A stretch of DNA of 52,162 bases from Methylobacterium iners (GTDB taxonomy: Bacteria > Pseudomonadota > Alphaproteobacteria > Rhizobiales > Beijerinckiaceae): the NCBI RefSeq assembly GCF_022179305.1, contig NZ_BPQP01000067.1, forward strand, positions 1-52,162. The letters are read 5' to 3'. A program made the translations under genes and the position numbers. Of this stretch, positions 17,564 through 27,600 are shown one piece after another (positions within the stretch are counted from its first letter, which is position 1; each line of letters opens with the position of its first letter). The notes beneath the pieces were generated by a model. The model did no database searches. It saw only the letters and a list, made by a program, of their open reading frames with translations, and had not been told where the DNA came from.

Positions 17564-17566
17564 GTG

Positions 17567-17911
17567 TCAGGTCAGCAAGAGCAAGAACGTTGCAGCCGAT
17601 CCGGCAAGGAGTGACGCAACGCTTGCGGGATAAACGATGCTCGGACGGTAGGACAGCAGCAGGACGAGAACGACTCCCGCTCCGGTGAGCGCTCCGAGCC
17701 ATTGGACGGGCGCGAAGGCCCACCCTTCCGCATGTCCGGCAAGAAGCAGGGAAAGGCCGAGCCCCAGCCATCCTGCCGTGCGCAGGAGAACGACGCGCCG
17801 CTTTCCTGGCCTGGATTGGAAGACCTCCCTGTGATGCCGGTCCAGGCTCAGGCAGAGGGCGGAAAGCGCCGCGAAGCCAAGCCCGAAACTAAGTGCGAGA
17901 GCCGATGGCAT
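17567..17911 (-). CDS. DUF3325 small membrane protein
   Basis: A 114-residue protein with four predicted membrane segments (about residues 5-22, 42-60, 68-87 and 92-112). The stretch SLDRHHREVF after the first segment is typical of DUF3325. The family is generally encoded with PepSY and DUF3649 proteins next to TonB receptors, and its function is unknown. Here it is on the opposite strand from the PepSY gene and converges on it, unlike the usual same-strand arrangement. Confidence 0.72.
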   Translation of the reverse strand: MPSALALSFGLGFAALSALCLSLDRHHREVFQSRPGKRRVVLLRTAGWLGLGLSLLLAGHAEGWAFAPVQWLGALTGAGVVLVLLLSYRPSIVYPASVASLLAGSAATFLLLLT

Positions 17912-18036
17912 CAGGCGCGCTCCTGCCGCGTGGGGTGACGGTCACGGACACCGCCGGCACGAACCCGGCTGACGGAGACCGACCCGGCATGAGGCCGGAT
18001 CATCATGGGGCGAAAACGGCCGTTCACGATCGGTTC

Positions 18037-18468
18037 CTACGGGGACGCGGATGCAGCCACCAGCCACAACCCCGCGCCGAGTACGAGCGCCACGCTCAGG
18101 ACCGCGGCGGTGGCCTGCAGGAGAGAGCGCATCGCGAAGACGAGAACGACCACGCCCGCCATGACGGCGAAGCTGAGAAGCGTCGCCGTCGTCACGGCCT
18201 CCGACCGCGTGAGCGGCAGTGCCACGGAGAGGAACGCGGTCACCAGGGCAGCAATCCCGTATCCGCCCGATACGGCAAGGGCGACACGCCCGGCGACCTT
18301 CGCCCCATCGACGACGAGGCGAGTGCGGTCGGAACCGGCCGTCACGGCCACGGCGCTCTCCAGCGACGATGCATTCTGAGGCGAGCCCTTGATCTCTTCT
18401 GACTGTGGTCGGAGTCGAGCGCGGCCGTTGTGCGCCCTGTGAACGAGGTGCGCAAGCGCCCCGAACAC
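18037..18468 (-). CDS. DUF3649-like putative iron-uptake membrane protein
   Basis: Up to 143 residues from a GTG at 18468. The conserved part starts near residue 55 with KVAGRVALAVSGGYGIAALVTAFLSVALP and continues through REAVTTATLLSF-like sequence into two or three further membrane segments. This resembles DUF3649 (called iron transporter or iron uptake protein in many genomes). The N-terminal 45 residues look unlike the family, so the true start may be an internal GTG; no convincing ribosome site was seen. It is 125 bases upstream of DUF3325 on the same strand. Together with the PepSY protein these form the familiar accessory set of siderophore uptake. Confidence 0.6.
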   Translation of the reverse strand: MFGALAHLVHRAHNGRARLRPQSEEIKGSPQNASSLESAVAVTAGSDRTRLVVDGAKVAGRVALAVSGGYGIAALVTAFLSVALPLTRSEAVTTATLLSFAVMAGVVVLVFAMRSLLQATAAVLSVALVLGAGLWLVAASASP

Positions 18469-18766
18469 GGCCCAACCGCCGCAGCCGCGAGGGGCCCGAA
18501 GCCCGCCGCTCCTTCGCGGAAGGGAGTTATGCCTGCTGAAGGTGCCGGCCCTCTTGATCGGGGGTGCGACGTTGGAAACGGGATGGTCTCGAATGAAGAT
18601 CTCTCGCGCCCCGATTACGCTCTCTGCCCTACGAAGATTTGGCGCGGGACTGGCGCCGTGGCTGCCGCCCTCGCTGATTGATTGTCCGATTCAGATTCGC
18701 GATAACACGGTGACGGGCAAGTCCCGCGAGGCCGATTTTCAAAGCTTGGTCGATTGGATAGACACG

Positions 18767-20305
18767 ATGGCGTGGGCTTTGTTTAAGAATGTCGCCGCGG
18801 GTCCGTCGCGGACGGCGGCGCCCTCAAATCCGCCTCCGCAAGAAGAGGCGCAATCGGTCGAGCGCAAAGACTTCTCGCTGTCCGGCACGCTTGCCGGGCG
18901 CCGGGCACCGGCGCCGCCCAAGCCGCAGCGGTCCTCGCTCGATGCCATCGGGCAGCGCAACGAAGTGGTGCGTCAGCGCATCAGCGAGATGGTCGACCGT
19001 CTCGAAGATCTGAAGACGCTCCAGGACGACTTCTCCTCCATTCTCGATCCGATCACGACGATTGCGGAGGAGCTGTCCCGCTCCAGCATGCGCAATGCCG
19101 AACTCGATACGCTGCTTGCGCAGGAGCAGCAGAGTGCGGCGGCGGTGCGCCGGGAAGTCTCGGATCTGGGCAGCCGCGTCGCTTCCCTGGCGAACGAACT
19201 CGCCGACGCCCAGGCCTGGGGCAGCCGGATCGAGGGCGAGTTGCACGATCGCGAGGCCACGATCGAGGAGCTGCGCATCAGCCTGCGCGACAAGAGCCTC
19301 GCGGCCGAGAACTTCGAGCGGCAATTGTTCGCCGAGACCGAGAAGGCCAAGGCCGTCCTCGGCGAGAGCAAGGCGCTGCGGCAAGAAACCCAGGCCATGG
19401 ACCAGGCGCTCTCGCGGAGCGAGCACGAGCTCACGGAGGCGCGCGAGCGGATCAACCTGCTCGACGCCGAGAACCGCCGGCTTCAGCTCCTCACCGAGGA
19501 GCAGAGCGTCAGGCTGATCGATCTGAGCTCGCGCTTCTCCGAGCTCGAAGCCACCGCCGACGCCGAGCGCCAGGCCTTGCGCACCGTCGAGGCGAAGCTG
19601 TCCTCAGAGACCGCGCTGCGGGAGAAGAGCGAGGCGCAATACGAGGCCGAGGTCGGCGAGCACCGCACGGAGCGGGCGAGCCTGGCGATGAAGCTTGAGG
19701 CGGTCACCAACCGGGCGGCTGCGACGGAGCAGCTGCTCAATCAGCTGCGCCATCAGCTTCGGGAGAAGGACGAGGCGGCTCGGCTCGCCGAGCGCAACTT
19801 CAAGGAAGCGAGCATCGAGCGCGTGACCGCGGAGCGGCGGCTCGAGGGCATGCAAGCCGACGTGGCTCGCCAGACCGAGCGCTACCTCGACCTTCAGCGG
19901 CAGCGCTCCGAGCTCGACAGCCGCTGCGACATGCTGACGAAGGCGCTCGCCGCCAAGGATGCCGCGATCGAGCAGGCCACGACGCGCAGCAACGCGCTCG
20001 GAGACCGCATCGAGCAGATCACCCGCCGATACGAATCGGAGCGCGCCGAGCTCGAAGCGGTCAATCGCCGGCTCACCGAGGAACTGCAGAACGAGCGCTC
20101 CGAGCGCGTGATGGCGCTGGGAGCGCTCGACATCGCCCGCGAGAGCCGCCTGACCCTGCAGAAGCAGCACGAGGCGCTCAAGCGCTCCGCGCGCGGCTGG
20201 CGGAATGCCGGCAACGCCGACGGCGAGGCCGATGCTGAGGCCGCCGCCCAGGCAGAGCAGAGCAGCAATGTCAGGTCCTTTGCGTCGCCGGGAAAATCGA
20301 ACTGA
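18767..20305 (+). CDS. Long coiled-coil protein, crescentin-like
   Basis: A 512-residue protein that is almost entirely coiled coil. The ATG at 18767 begins MAWALFKNVAAG, a short hydrophobic start. A Pro/Ala-rich linker follows to residue 65, then SSLDAIGQRNEVVRQRISEM, and continuous heptads from about 70 to 480 rich in Ala, Glu, Arg, Gln and Leu. The C-terminus is an acidic Ala-rich tail. The architecture and the SLDxIGxxNE entry resemble hyphomicrobial proteins annotated as crescentin or chromosome-partition proteins. A filament-forming or scaffolding role in envelope shape or polarity is plausible but inferred. In-frame upstream codons to 18542 exist, but that segment does not look coding. 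Three short coiled-coil genes follow. Confidence 0.7.
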   Translation: MAWALFKNVAAGPSRTAAPSNPPPQEEAQSVERKDFSLSGTLAGRRAPAPPKPQRSSLDAIGQRNEVVRQRISEMVDRLEDLKTLQDDFSSILDPITTIAEELSRSSMRNAELDTLLAQEQQSAAAVRREVSDLGSRVASLANELADAQAWGSRIEGELHDREATIEELRISLRDKSLAAENFERQLFAETEKAKAVLGESKALRQETQAMDQALSRSEHELTEARERINLLDAENRRLQLLTEEQSVRLIDLSSRFSELEATADAERQALRTVEAKLSSETALREKSEAQYEAEVGEHRTERASLAMKLEAVTNRAAATEQLLNQLRHQLREKDEAARLAERNFKEASIERVTAERRLEGMQADVARQTERYLDLQRQRSELDSRCDMLTKALAAKDAAIEQATTRSNALGDRIEQITRRYESERAELEAVNRRLTEELQNERSERVMALGALDIARESRLTLQKQHEALKRSARGWRNAGNADGEADAEAAAQAEQSSNVRSFASPGKSN

Positions 20306-20354
20306 GCCTTCCGGCACTCCGCCGACCGGCGGTTAGCATTCTCTGAGGCATGCA

Positions 20355-20876
20355 ATGTCAGACCAAGGACTCAAGGAAAGCGTTTCCGGCTCGGCTGCGA
20401 GTTGGATCGTCCGCGGTCGTACCGGGGCTGCGCTCCAGGCTTCCGAGAAAGTCGTGAGCTTCATCCCGCCGGCAGGAGAATCGCCGCGCGCGACTGAGGA
20501 GGTGCGGAGCAGCCCGAAGAGCCCCCGCGACTGGTCGACGGCGATCGACCTGATCCAGGAGGCCAGCGAGGCCATCCGCATCAGCGAGGAGCGGGCCACC
20601 GAACTCGAGGGGCACCTGAGGCAGATCACGGCCGAGGCGTCGGAGGAGATGCGCCGGCTCGAAGCGCATATCGCGGCCGGCGAGCAGCGGCTTCTCAAGG
20701 CCGAGGAGCGGATCCGCAGGGCCGAGGCGCGCGCGGAAGAGGCGGAGGCGTGGCTCGTCCGGCTGCACGATGCGGTGATCGGGGCGTTCCGGCGGCCTCC
20801 GGCGGTGATTACCGTCGATCGGGCCAGCGACGCCGCCGACGAGGAAGAGACGACGACCCAGCAGACGTCGGACTGA
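20355..20876 (+). CDS. Short coiled-coil protein with a C-terminal AEAWL motif
   Basis: A 173-residue soluble protein not assigned to a known family. The first 60 residues are low in predicted structure. Residues 65-135 form a coiled coil ending in AEARAEEAEAWLVRLHDAVI, followed by a disordered acidic tail. The same C-terminal pattern (AEER..AE.RA..AE.WL.R....I) occurs in the opposing gene at 21443-22021. It lies 49 bases after the long coiled-coil gene and 13 bases before the next, so an operon is likely. No catalytic residues or membrane segment are visible. Confidence 0.7.
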   Translation: MSDQGLKESVSGSAASWIVRGRTGAALQASEKVVSFIPPAGESPRATEEVRSSPKSPRDWSTAIDLIQEASEAIRISEERATELEGHLRQITAEASEEMRRLEAHIAAGEQRLLKAEERIRRAEARAEEAEAWLVRLHDAVIGAFRRPPAVITVDRASDAADEEETTTQQTSD

Positions 20877-20889
20877 TCTCGAAGCCGCC

Positions 20890-21366
20890 ATGCTCCAAAC
20901 GCAATCGAGCTTGGTCAAGCTGCTGATCCGCCCGGACGCCGCGGGCGATGCGGGACCTGTGCTCGTCATCGATGCGCCCAGTCTCCGCGGGAACCCGGAG
21001 GAGACGCTGGCCCTCGTGCATCACGCGGCGCAAACCATCGAAGCGTTGCAGGTCCACACGCATGTGGTCGCCGATCGCGCCCGCACCCTTCTGCATCACA
21101 CGAGGGAGGAGCGCTCGCAGATCAAGGCCGAGCTGTGCGCGGCGCGGGAAGAGGCCGCGCTGTGGCGTCAGCGGGCCCTCCGCGCCGAGGCGGACCTCGA
21201 GGCCGTCGAGGAGATGCTGCAGGCGGAATTCCTCAAGAGGCAGGAGGCGGAGTCGCGGGAGTTTCAGGCCTTCGCGGCGTTGAGCGCCTGCGATGCCGAA
21301 CGCAGGGACCTGGAAACGACCCTGGAGCGGATCATCGAGAACCTGGAGGGGATCGCGGACGCGTGA
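20890..21366 (+). CDS. Short coiled-coil protein of unknown function
   Basis: A 158-residue soluble protein. The N-terminal 50 residues (MLQTQSSLVKLLIRPDAAG, then LVIDAPSLRGNPEETLAL) look globular, and residues 55-155 form an Ala/Glu/Arg-rich coiled coil with no membrane segment. I do not recognise the family. It is the third cistron after the crescentin-like gene, 13 bases behind its neighbour, and converges on the fourth coiled-coil gene. A partner role for the long coiled-coil protein is only suggested by clustering. Confidence 0.68.
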   Translation: MLQTQSSLVKLLIRPDAAGDAGPVLVIDAPSLRGNPEETLALVHHAAQTIEALQVHTHVVADRARTLLHHTREERSQIKAELCAAREEAALWRQRALRAEADLEAVEEMLQAEFLKRQEAESREFQAFAALSACDAERRDLETTLERIIENLEGIADA

Positions 21367-21442
21367 GCGTCCACGAGGGTACCGAAGCGGGTCCGATCAT
21401 CCTCAACGCCGACGTGAGCCGGCACCCGATCCCGCGGATCGA

Positions 21443-22021
21443 TCAGGCCGCAGAGGCAGCATCCGGTTTCGCGCTGCATTCACCGCTGATCGTCTCGTAG
21501 ACGCGGCTGAGCCACGTCTCGGCGAGGCGGGCACGTTCCTCGGCGGCGGCTGCGCGCTCCTCGGCGGCCTTGACCATGGCCTCGGCGCGCTTCTGCACAT
21601 CCATGGCGTAGGCCTGCGCCGACGCGGCGCGCTCCTCCAGGGCCTTGATACGCGTCTCCGCCTGGGTCTCGACGTCCTGCGCATAGGCTTCGGCCGCGGC
21701 CACGCGCTCCCGGGCGGCGCGAATGTCGTCGCGCACGCGGTCCAGCAGTTCGGAGACGCGCTTGTCCTGCTCCTCGGCCTGCGACTTGATCTCCCGGCAC
21801 TCCTCGAACTTCGTCTGCATGAGATCGATGAGGTGGGACCAATCCTGCTGCAGCGGGTGCTCGCTCTCCGGAATGCCGGCCAGCGACAGAGGCACCGGCA
21901 TGGCCGGATGAAGGCCGTCGAAGGCCTCGTCCAGGCGATACCTGTTGTCCCTGCCCCCTGAGGGTTGGTCGAAGTCGGGGATCACAGGCCTTGGGAACTT
22001 CAGCGCCGATGCCACGCTCAT
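21443..22021 (-). CDS. Coiled-coil protein with AETWL motif, opposite strand
   Basis: A 192-residue protein on the minus strand. Residues 1-55 are Pro-rich and probably flexible. Residues 60-180 form a long coiled coil with near-regular Ala/Glu/Arg repeats (RAASAQAYAMDVQKRAEAM) ending KAAEERAAAAEERARLAETW and LSRVYETI. That end closely parallels the C-terminus of the 20355-20876 product, implying homology. The ATG at 22021 has GGAGAG directly in front, which is too close; a GTG two codons later would be better spaced. Its function is unknown. It sits beside the three same-type genes but is transcribed towards them. Confidence 0.68.
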   Translation of the reverse strand: MSVASALKFPRPVIPDFDQPSGGRDNRYRLDEAFDGLHPAMPVPLSLAGIPESEHPLQQDWSHLIDLMQTKFEECREIKSQAEEQDKRVSELLDRVRDDIRAARERVAAAEAYAQDVETQAETRIKALEERAASAQAYAMDVQKRAEAMVKAAEERAAAAEERARLAETWLSRVYETISGECSAKPDAASAA

Positions 22022-22678
22022 CTCTCCGGCGCCGGGGCTTCGTTCGAACCGGTCAATCACGAAGCAGTGAGCGCTGGTTAATAATCGCCGTCGAGCGGAC
22101 CGAATCGTCAAGTATGTTTGTAAAGTCGGAGCTCCGGCGCCGCGGGATAACCCAGCGTGTGCTATGAGCGACACGATTTCTGCGGGTGTCAGCCCTGCCC
22201 GCAGATAACCACAGCCCTCGGCCAGCCCCGGCATCATCCTGGGGCTGCTACGCCCAACCGGCCCGCTGCAGCCCTCCTCGAAGCACCATCCTTGCGAGAT
22301 CTTGGCCGCGTCGTCCTCGACTCCGCGTCGAGCCGCAGGAGGCGAGGCCGCGGGTTTTGCTCCGACCGGAGGGATGCTGCTACGCTGCCCTAGATCGCAC
22401 GGATTTTCGGACTTCAACCGCACGATCGGGGGAACGCTTGCACCAAGTCCGGCCAAGTTCATGATTTCATGTAATATTTTCGCTCCTGCCCCGATCCGGC
22501 TGCCTCACGCCGGCCGGGCCATGCGCGATTGCGTGTCCCACCTGCATCGCGAAACGTTTTCGGCTTGGTGCGCCCGCACGGCCAAGGATCGGTCGTCCGA
22601 TGTTCCCTCGACGGGCCGTTTGCACGCCGACGCGACCCTCGACCGTCTCGACCCTCTTGATCGCGGCGGGCGGGAGGG
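22022..22678. other. Intergenic region upstream of tamA and the minus-strand coiled-coil gene
   Basis: About 657 bases. The part next to the coiled-coil gene is A/T-rich (gttaataatcg, aagtatgtttgtaaag at about 22077-22125), as expected of promoters. The remainder has several short open frames in both directions with no recognisable product. I see no RNA gene or repeat in it. Confidence 0.5.
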
Positions 22679-24661
22679 ATGAGGCTGCATCGGGTAGGAA
22701 GGGCGCGGCGCGGCCTCGCGCGGGCCGGTCTGCTGCTGGTTGCGAGCTGCGGGGCCGTTCATCCGCAATCGGCCGCAGCCTTCGATCCGTTCGGGCTCTT
22801 CGGGGCGGAGGAGGAACCGCTGGCACCGCGCGCGGATGCCCTGCCCTACGGCGTCAAGCTCTCCGGCGCCGACGACGAGGACCTGCTCACGGCCCTGCAG
22901 GACACCTCCACCCTCCACCGTCTGCGCAAGGAGGTTCCTTCGGACGGCGACGGCCTCGTGCGCCGGGCCGAGGCCGACCTGAGGCGGCTGCCCGAGGCGA
23001 TGTCGGGCTTCGGCTACTATGCCGGCCGCGTCTCGATCCGCGTCGACGGGGTTCCGATCGCCGGCGAGGCCTCCATCGCCGCGGCCGCGCGGGCCGCCGA
23101 GGCGTCCCGCAACCGCGGCCTCGTCCCCGTGAAGATCGCCCTCGATCCGGGCCCGCTCTACACTTTGCGCGCGATCAAGGTGCGCGACGCCAAAGGTCGG
23201 CCCTTCACCGACGAGGTTCTGCCGGCCTCCCTCACGCGCGTCGACGACGAGGTCCCGGCCCGCTCGGCCACCGTGCTCGCGCGGGAGGCCCGCATCGTCG
23301 ACCGGTTCCGGGCGCTCGGACACCCGCGGGCCCGGATCGTCTCGCGCGATCCCGTGGTGGACGACACGGCCCATGTCATGGACGTCACCTTCACCGTCGA
23401 TCCCGGCCCGCTCGCCGCGCTGGGCGAGGTGAGCTTGAGCGGCACGGAAGGGATCGATCCCGCCGTGGTGCGGTCCTTCATCTACGCCGAGCCGGGCGAC
23501 CCCTACGCGCCGAGGGCGCTCTCCGACATCCGCCGCTCGGTCGCCAAGGTGGGGGGGCTCGGCTCCGTCCGGGTGCGCGAGGGCAAGGACCTCGACGCCG
23601 CCGGAAACCTGCCGATCTTCGTCGAGGTGACGGAGCGCGAGCGCAACCTGATCGGCGTCTCGGCACGCTACTCCACCGTCGACGGCCCCGGCATCCGCGC
23701 CTACTACGCCAACCGCAACCTGTTCGGCGGCGGCGAGACCCTCCGGATCGATGCCGACATCTACTACCTCGGCAACGATCTCTACGCGACGCAACGCAAG
23801 CTCGCGGGCATCGACTCGAACGGCCTCGGCGGGCGTCTCTCGGCGACCTTCGTGAAGCCGGCGCTCTGGGGCACGCGGAACGACCTCGTCGCCAACGTCT
23901 TCGCGGGCCGAGAGGCGCAGCAGAGCTACGTCACCGACGCGGCCGGCGGCTTGGTCGGCATCCGGCACCGCTTCTCCGACACCTTCTTCGCGCAAGCGGG
24001 CATCGAGGGGCAGGCAGGCCGCTCGCAGGACGCGCTGGGCAAGGTCGATTACCGGCTCGTCGGCGTGCCGGTCTCCGTCTCCTACGATTCGACCGACAAC
24101 CTGCTCGATCCGACGGAGGGCGTGCGCCTCACCGCCTCCGCCACGCCCTATGCCGGGTTCCTGGGCTCCGATCCTTCCATCTTCGTGGCGAAGGCGCAGG
24201 GCTCGACCTACTACGCGCTGGACGACGAGGCGCGCACCATCCTGGCGGGTCGCCTCGGCTTCGGCTCGATCGCCGGCGCCGGCATCGAGGACATTCCCGC
24301 CAATATCCGCTTCTTCGCCGGCGGGGGCGGCTCGGTGCGCGGCTTCCCCTACCGGACGCTGGGACCGCGCGGCCCGTTCAACCTGCCGATCGGTGGACGC
24401 AGCCTGCTCGAAGCCTCCGTGGAGGCTCGGATCAAGCTGACCGACACGATCGGGGTGGTGCCCTTCTTCGATGCCGGCACCGCCTTCGCCGGCAGCCTGC
24501 CCGACTTCAACGAGCGCATCCGCTACGCCGCCGGCATCGGCCTGCGCTACTACACCGCCATCGGCCCGATCCGCGTCGACCTCGCCTTCCCGCTCGACCG
24601 CATCAAGGGCAATCGCGAGCGACCGGTCGCCCTCTACATCAGCCTGGGACAAGCGTTCTGA
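22679..24661 (+). CDS. tamA: TamA, Omp85-family outer-membrane assembly protein
   Basis: A 660-residue precursor with an arginine-rich signal peptide ending about residue 34. POTRA repeats occupy roughly residues 50-340 (DPGPLYTLRAIKV, VDPGPLAALGEVSLSG and FIYAEPGDPYAPRAL are typical). A 16-strand Omp85 barrel follows from about 345 (YSTVDGPGIRAYYANRNLFGGG), including the VRGFPY loop motif (GGSVRGFPYRTLGP) near 560 and a terminal aromatic (LGQAF). TamA works with TamB to move proteins or phospholipids between the membranes. GGAGGG precedes the ATG. Its stop and the tamB start overlap by one base, so the pair is coupled. Confidence 0.92.
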   Translation: MRLHRVGRARRGLARAGLLLVASCGAVHPQSAAAFDPFGLFGAEEEPLAPRADALPYGVKLSGADDEDLLTALQDTSTLHRLRKEVPSDGDGLVRRAEADLRRLPEAMSGFGYYAGRVSIRVDGVPIAGEASIAAAARAAEASRNRGLVPVKIALDPGPLYTLRAIKVRDAKGRPFTDEVLPASLTRVDDEVPARSATVLAREARIVDRFRALGHPRARIVSRDPVVDDTAHVMDVTFTVDPGPLAALGEVSLSGTEGIDPAVVRSFIYAEPGDPYAPRALSDIRRSVAKVGGLGSVRVREGKDLDAAGNLPIFVEVTERERNLIGVSARYSTVDGPGIRAYYANRNLFGGGETLRIDADIYYLGNDLYATQRKLAGIDSNGLGGRLSATFVKPALWGTRNDLVANVFAGREAQQSYVTDAAGGLVGIRHRFSDTFFAQAGIEGQAGRSQDALGKVDYRLVGVPVSVSYDSTDNLLDPTEGVRLTASATPYAGFLGSDPSIFVAKAQGSTYYALDDEARTILAGRLGFGSIAGAGIEDIPANIRFFAGGGGSVRGFPYRTLGPRGPFNLPIGGRSLLEASVEARIKLTDTIGVVPFFDAGTAFAGSLPDFNERIRYAAGIGLRYYTAIGPIRVDLAFPLDRIKGNRERPVALYISLGQAF

Positions 24662-27600
24662 TGGCATCCCGACAGAGCCGATCCCTCGCGGGGCGCGGCC
24701 GCGCGCTCGCCGCCGCGCTCTGCGCGCTCCTGGCGCTCACCCTCATCGGGGGCGGCACCCTGACCCGGGCCGCCGACGAGGGCGAGAAGAGCGTCCTCGG
24801 CAATCTCCTCTCCAAGGCGCTCTCGACGCCGAGTTCCCGCGTCGCCATCGGGGCGATCGACGGCGCGCTTTCCTCCGACGCCACGATCCGCGACGTCGCG
24901 ATCAGCGACCGCGCCGGCGTCTGGCTCAGGCTCGACCGAGCGCGCATCGTCTGGCGGCGCCTCGCGCTGCTGTCGCGTCACCTGGAGATCGACAGCCTCG
25001 AACTCGGCCGCGTCGAGGTGCTGCGCCGCCCTGTGCCAGGAGCGACCACGGACGGCCCGGAGCCCGACGGCACCCTCCTGCCGGAGCTTCCCGTCAAGAT
25101 CGAGATCAAGGGCTTCCGCCTCGCCGAGCTCGTCCTCCGCGAAGCCATCGCAGGCCAGGCCGCGCGGCTCGACGCACAAGGCAAGGTCAAGCTCGGCGCC
25201 CCCGCCGAAGGCCTCGACCTCGATGTCGCCGTGCGCCGCCTCGATGCGGCTGGCCGGTTCACGGCGCGCCTGCTCTTCGTGCCGAAGGGGGAGCGACTGG
25301 AGGTCAAGGCGACGCTGACGGAGCCCGAGGGCGGGCTCCTGTCGAAGGGGCTGAACGTACCCGGCAGCCCGCCGATCAACCTCGACCTCGACGGGCGCGG
25401 CACGCTCGACGCCTGGAACGCGCGCCTCGACTTCGATGCGGGCGAGAGCATTGGGGCCAAGGGCGGCGCCAAGATCGCGCGGGTCGGCGCGGAGCGGCGT
25501 CTCAGCCTCGATCTCGCCTCCCGGATCGAGGGCCTTCTCCCCGGCCCGGCCGCGGCGATCTTCTCAGGCACGACCCAGCTCGACGGGGCCCTGCGGCTCG
25601 GCGATATCGGCAGCCTCGGGCTCGACCGGCTGGAACTCACCTCCCGGACGACGCGGCTCGACATTCGCGGGAGCCTCACGGCCGATCGCGTCGCGGATTT
25701 CAACCTGGCGGCCCGTGCTATCCCCAACGAGGGCGGCGTGACCCGGGCCGCCGAGGCCGAGCTCCAGAGCCTCGTTCTCGACGGCAGCCTGAAGGGACCG
25801 CTCTCCGGCCTTCGGCTGAACGGCGCCCTCAAGGCCGCGGGCCTGCGCAGCCGCGAGAGCAGCCTCGACCGGATCGAGGCGCGGCTCAGCGCCGAGCCGG
25901 ACAAGACCGGCCGCTTCACTCTCGCCACCGATGCGCAGGTCGAAGGGCTCGCCCTCGGCGACCCGGCCCTGCAGCGCGCGATCGGCTCCCGCGCCGCCTT
26001 GGCGCTGCGGGCGACCCTGGAATCCGACAACACGCTCACGGTCTCGAAGCTCAGCCTCCAGGGACCCAATCTCGAAGCGGCGTATGCGGGCCGCCTCGGC
26101 CAGAACACGCTGACGGGCCAGGTCGAGGCGCGCCTGCCCGACCTCGACGCCTACTCGAGCCTGGCCGGGCGCCGTCTCGCCGGCAGTGTCATACTGGGCG
26201 CGGCCGTGAGCGGCGATCCGGCCCGCCGAGCGGTCACGGCGGATGTGGACGCCCGGGCCCAGGGGCTGTCCCCCGGCGACCCGATCCTCGACCGCCTGCT
26301 GGGCCGGACGCCGCATTTCACCGGACGTCTGTCCCAGGTCTATGACGGCTACGCCTTCGAGAATGTGCGCCTCGACGGCGCCGCGTTGACGGCCCGCCTC
26401 GGCGGACGCGCGACGACGCGGCTCGCCGATGCCCGGCTCGACGTCGCGGTCAAGGACCTCGCCGCCGTCGATCCGAGGCTCACCGGGCGCGCCACCCTGG
26501 ACGGGCGCGTCACCGGCACCCTGGCGCGGCCCGACCTCGCCGCGACCCTGAGCGCTGCCGAGGCCACGGCCCTCGGGCGGCCGATTCGCGACCTGCGGGT
26601 CGAGGCTCTCGTCCGCGACCTCACCGGCGCGCTCGACGGGACGCTGCGCCTCGCCGGCACGGTCGGCGGCAAGATTCTGGACGGGGACCTCCACCTCGCC
26701 CGGGCGTCGGACTCTTGGAATCTCGACCGGCTCGCCCTGCGCCTCGGCAGCGTCACCGCGGGCGGCCGCCTCACATTCGATCCGGGGGCGCCCTCCGCCG
26801 AAGGCCTGCTCACCGTCTCGGCCGGCGATCTCGACGATCTCTCGGCACTCGCCCTGACCCCGCTGGCCGGGAGCCTCGATGCCGGGATCACGCTGACCCG
26901 CGGCGGCGGCCGGCAGGATCTGGGCCTCCGCGCCAGGGGCGCCTCGCTGCGGGCCGGCGAGATCGGCCTCGCCCGGCTCGACATCGACCTCAAAGGTGGG
27001 GATCTGCTCGGGCGTCCGACCATCGATGGACGCCTCGACGCCGACCGTCTGGTCGCTGCCGGCCAGAGCCTCGACACCGTGCGGCTGGCCGCCCTGGGCA
27101 GCACGGCTGCCAGCGAGGTGACCCTGAGGGCCAAGGCCCGCGGCTTCGACCTTGACGGCGCGGCGCGCCTGGTGCCGGCCGATCGCACCCGCATCGAGCT
27201 GTCCCGCTTCTCCGCCCAGCGCGGGTCCGACAGGCTGGCCCTCGCCGGCCCCGCCACGATCACCCTCCTTGACGGCTCGGCCCTGATCGAAGGTCTGAGC
27301 GTCGCCGCCGGGTCAGGGCGCGTCGAGCTTTCGGGCCGTGCCGGCCGCGACCTCGATCTGAGGCTCGCCATCCGGTCACTGCCGCTGTCGCTCGCCCGCA
27401 TCGCGAGCCCGAGCCTCGCGCTCGGCGGCACACTGGACGGCGAGGCCGAGCTGCGGGGCGAGGCGGCAGGGCCGCAGGGGCGCTATGCGATGATCCTGAA
27501 GGGCCTCGTGACGCCGGAGACCCGGAAGGCCGGCCTGCCGCCGGTCGAGGGGCGGTTGAGCGGGAGCCTCGGCGAGGGCCGGGCCACCCTGGAGGGCCGC

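Noticed and set aside
12707-18468. A FecI/FecR sigma-regulator pair for the receptor
   Set aside because: No frame in this stretch shows sigma-70 region 2/4 or FecR motifs.
22600-24660. In-frame upstream extension of tamB through the whole tamA gene
   Set aside because: tamA is well supported in the other frame, the extension is Arg/Pro-rich without family resemblance, and tamB has a natural start at 24661 with a signal anchor.
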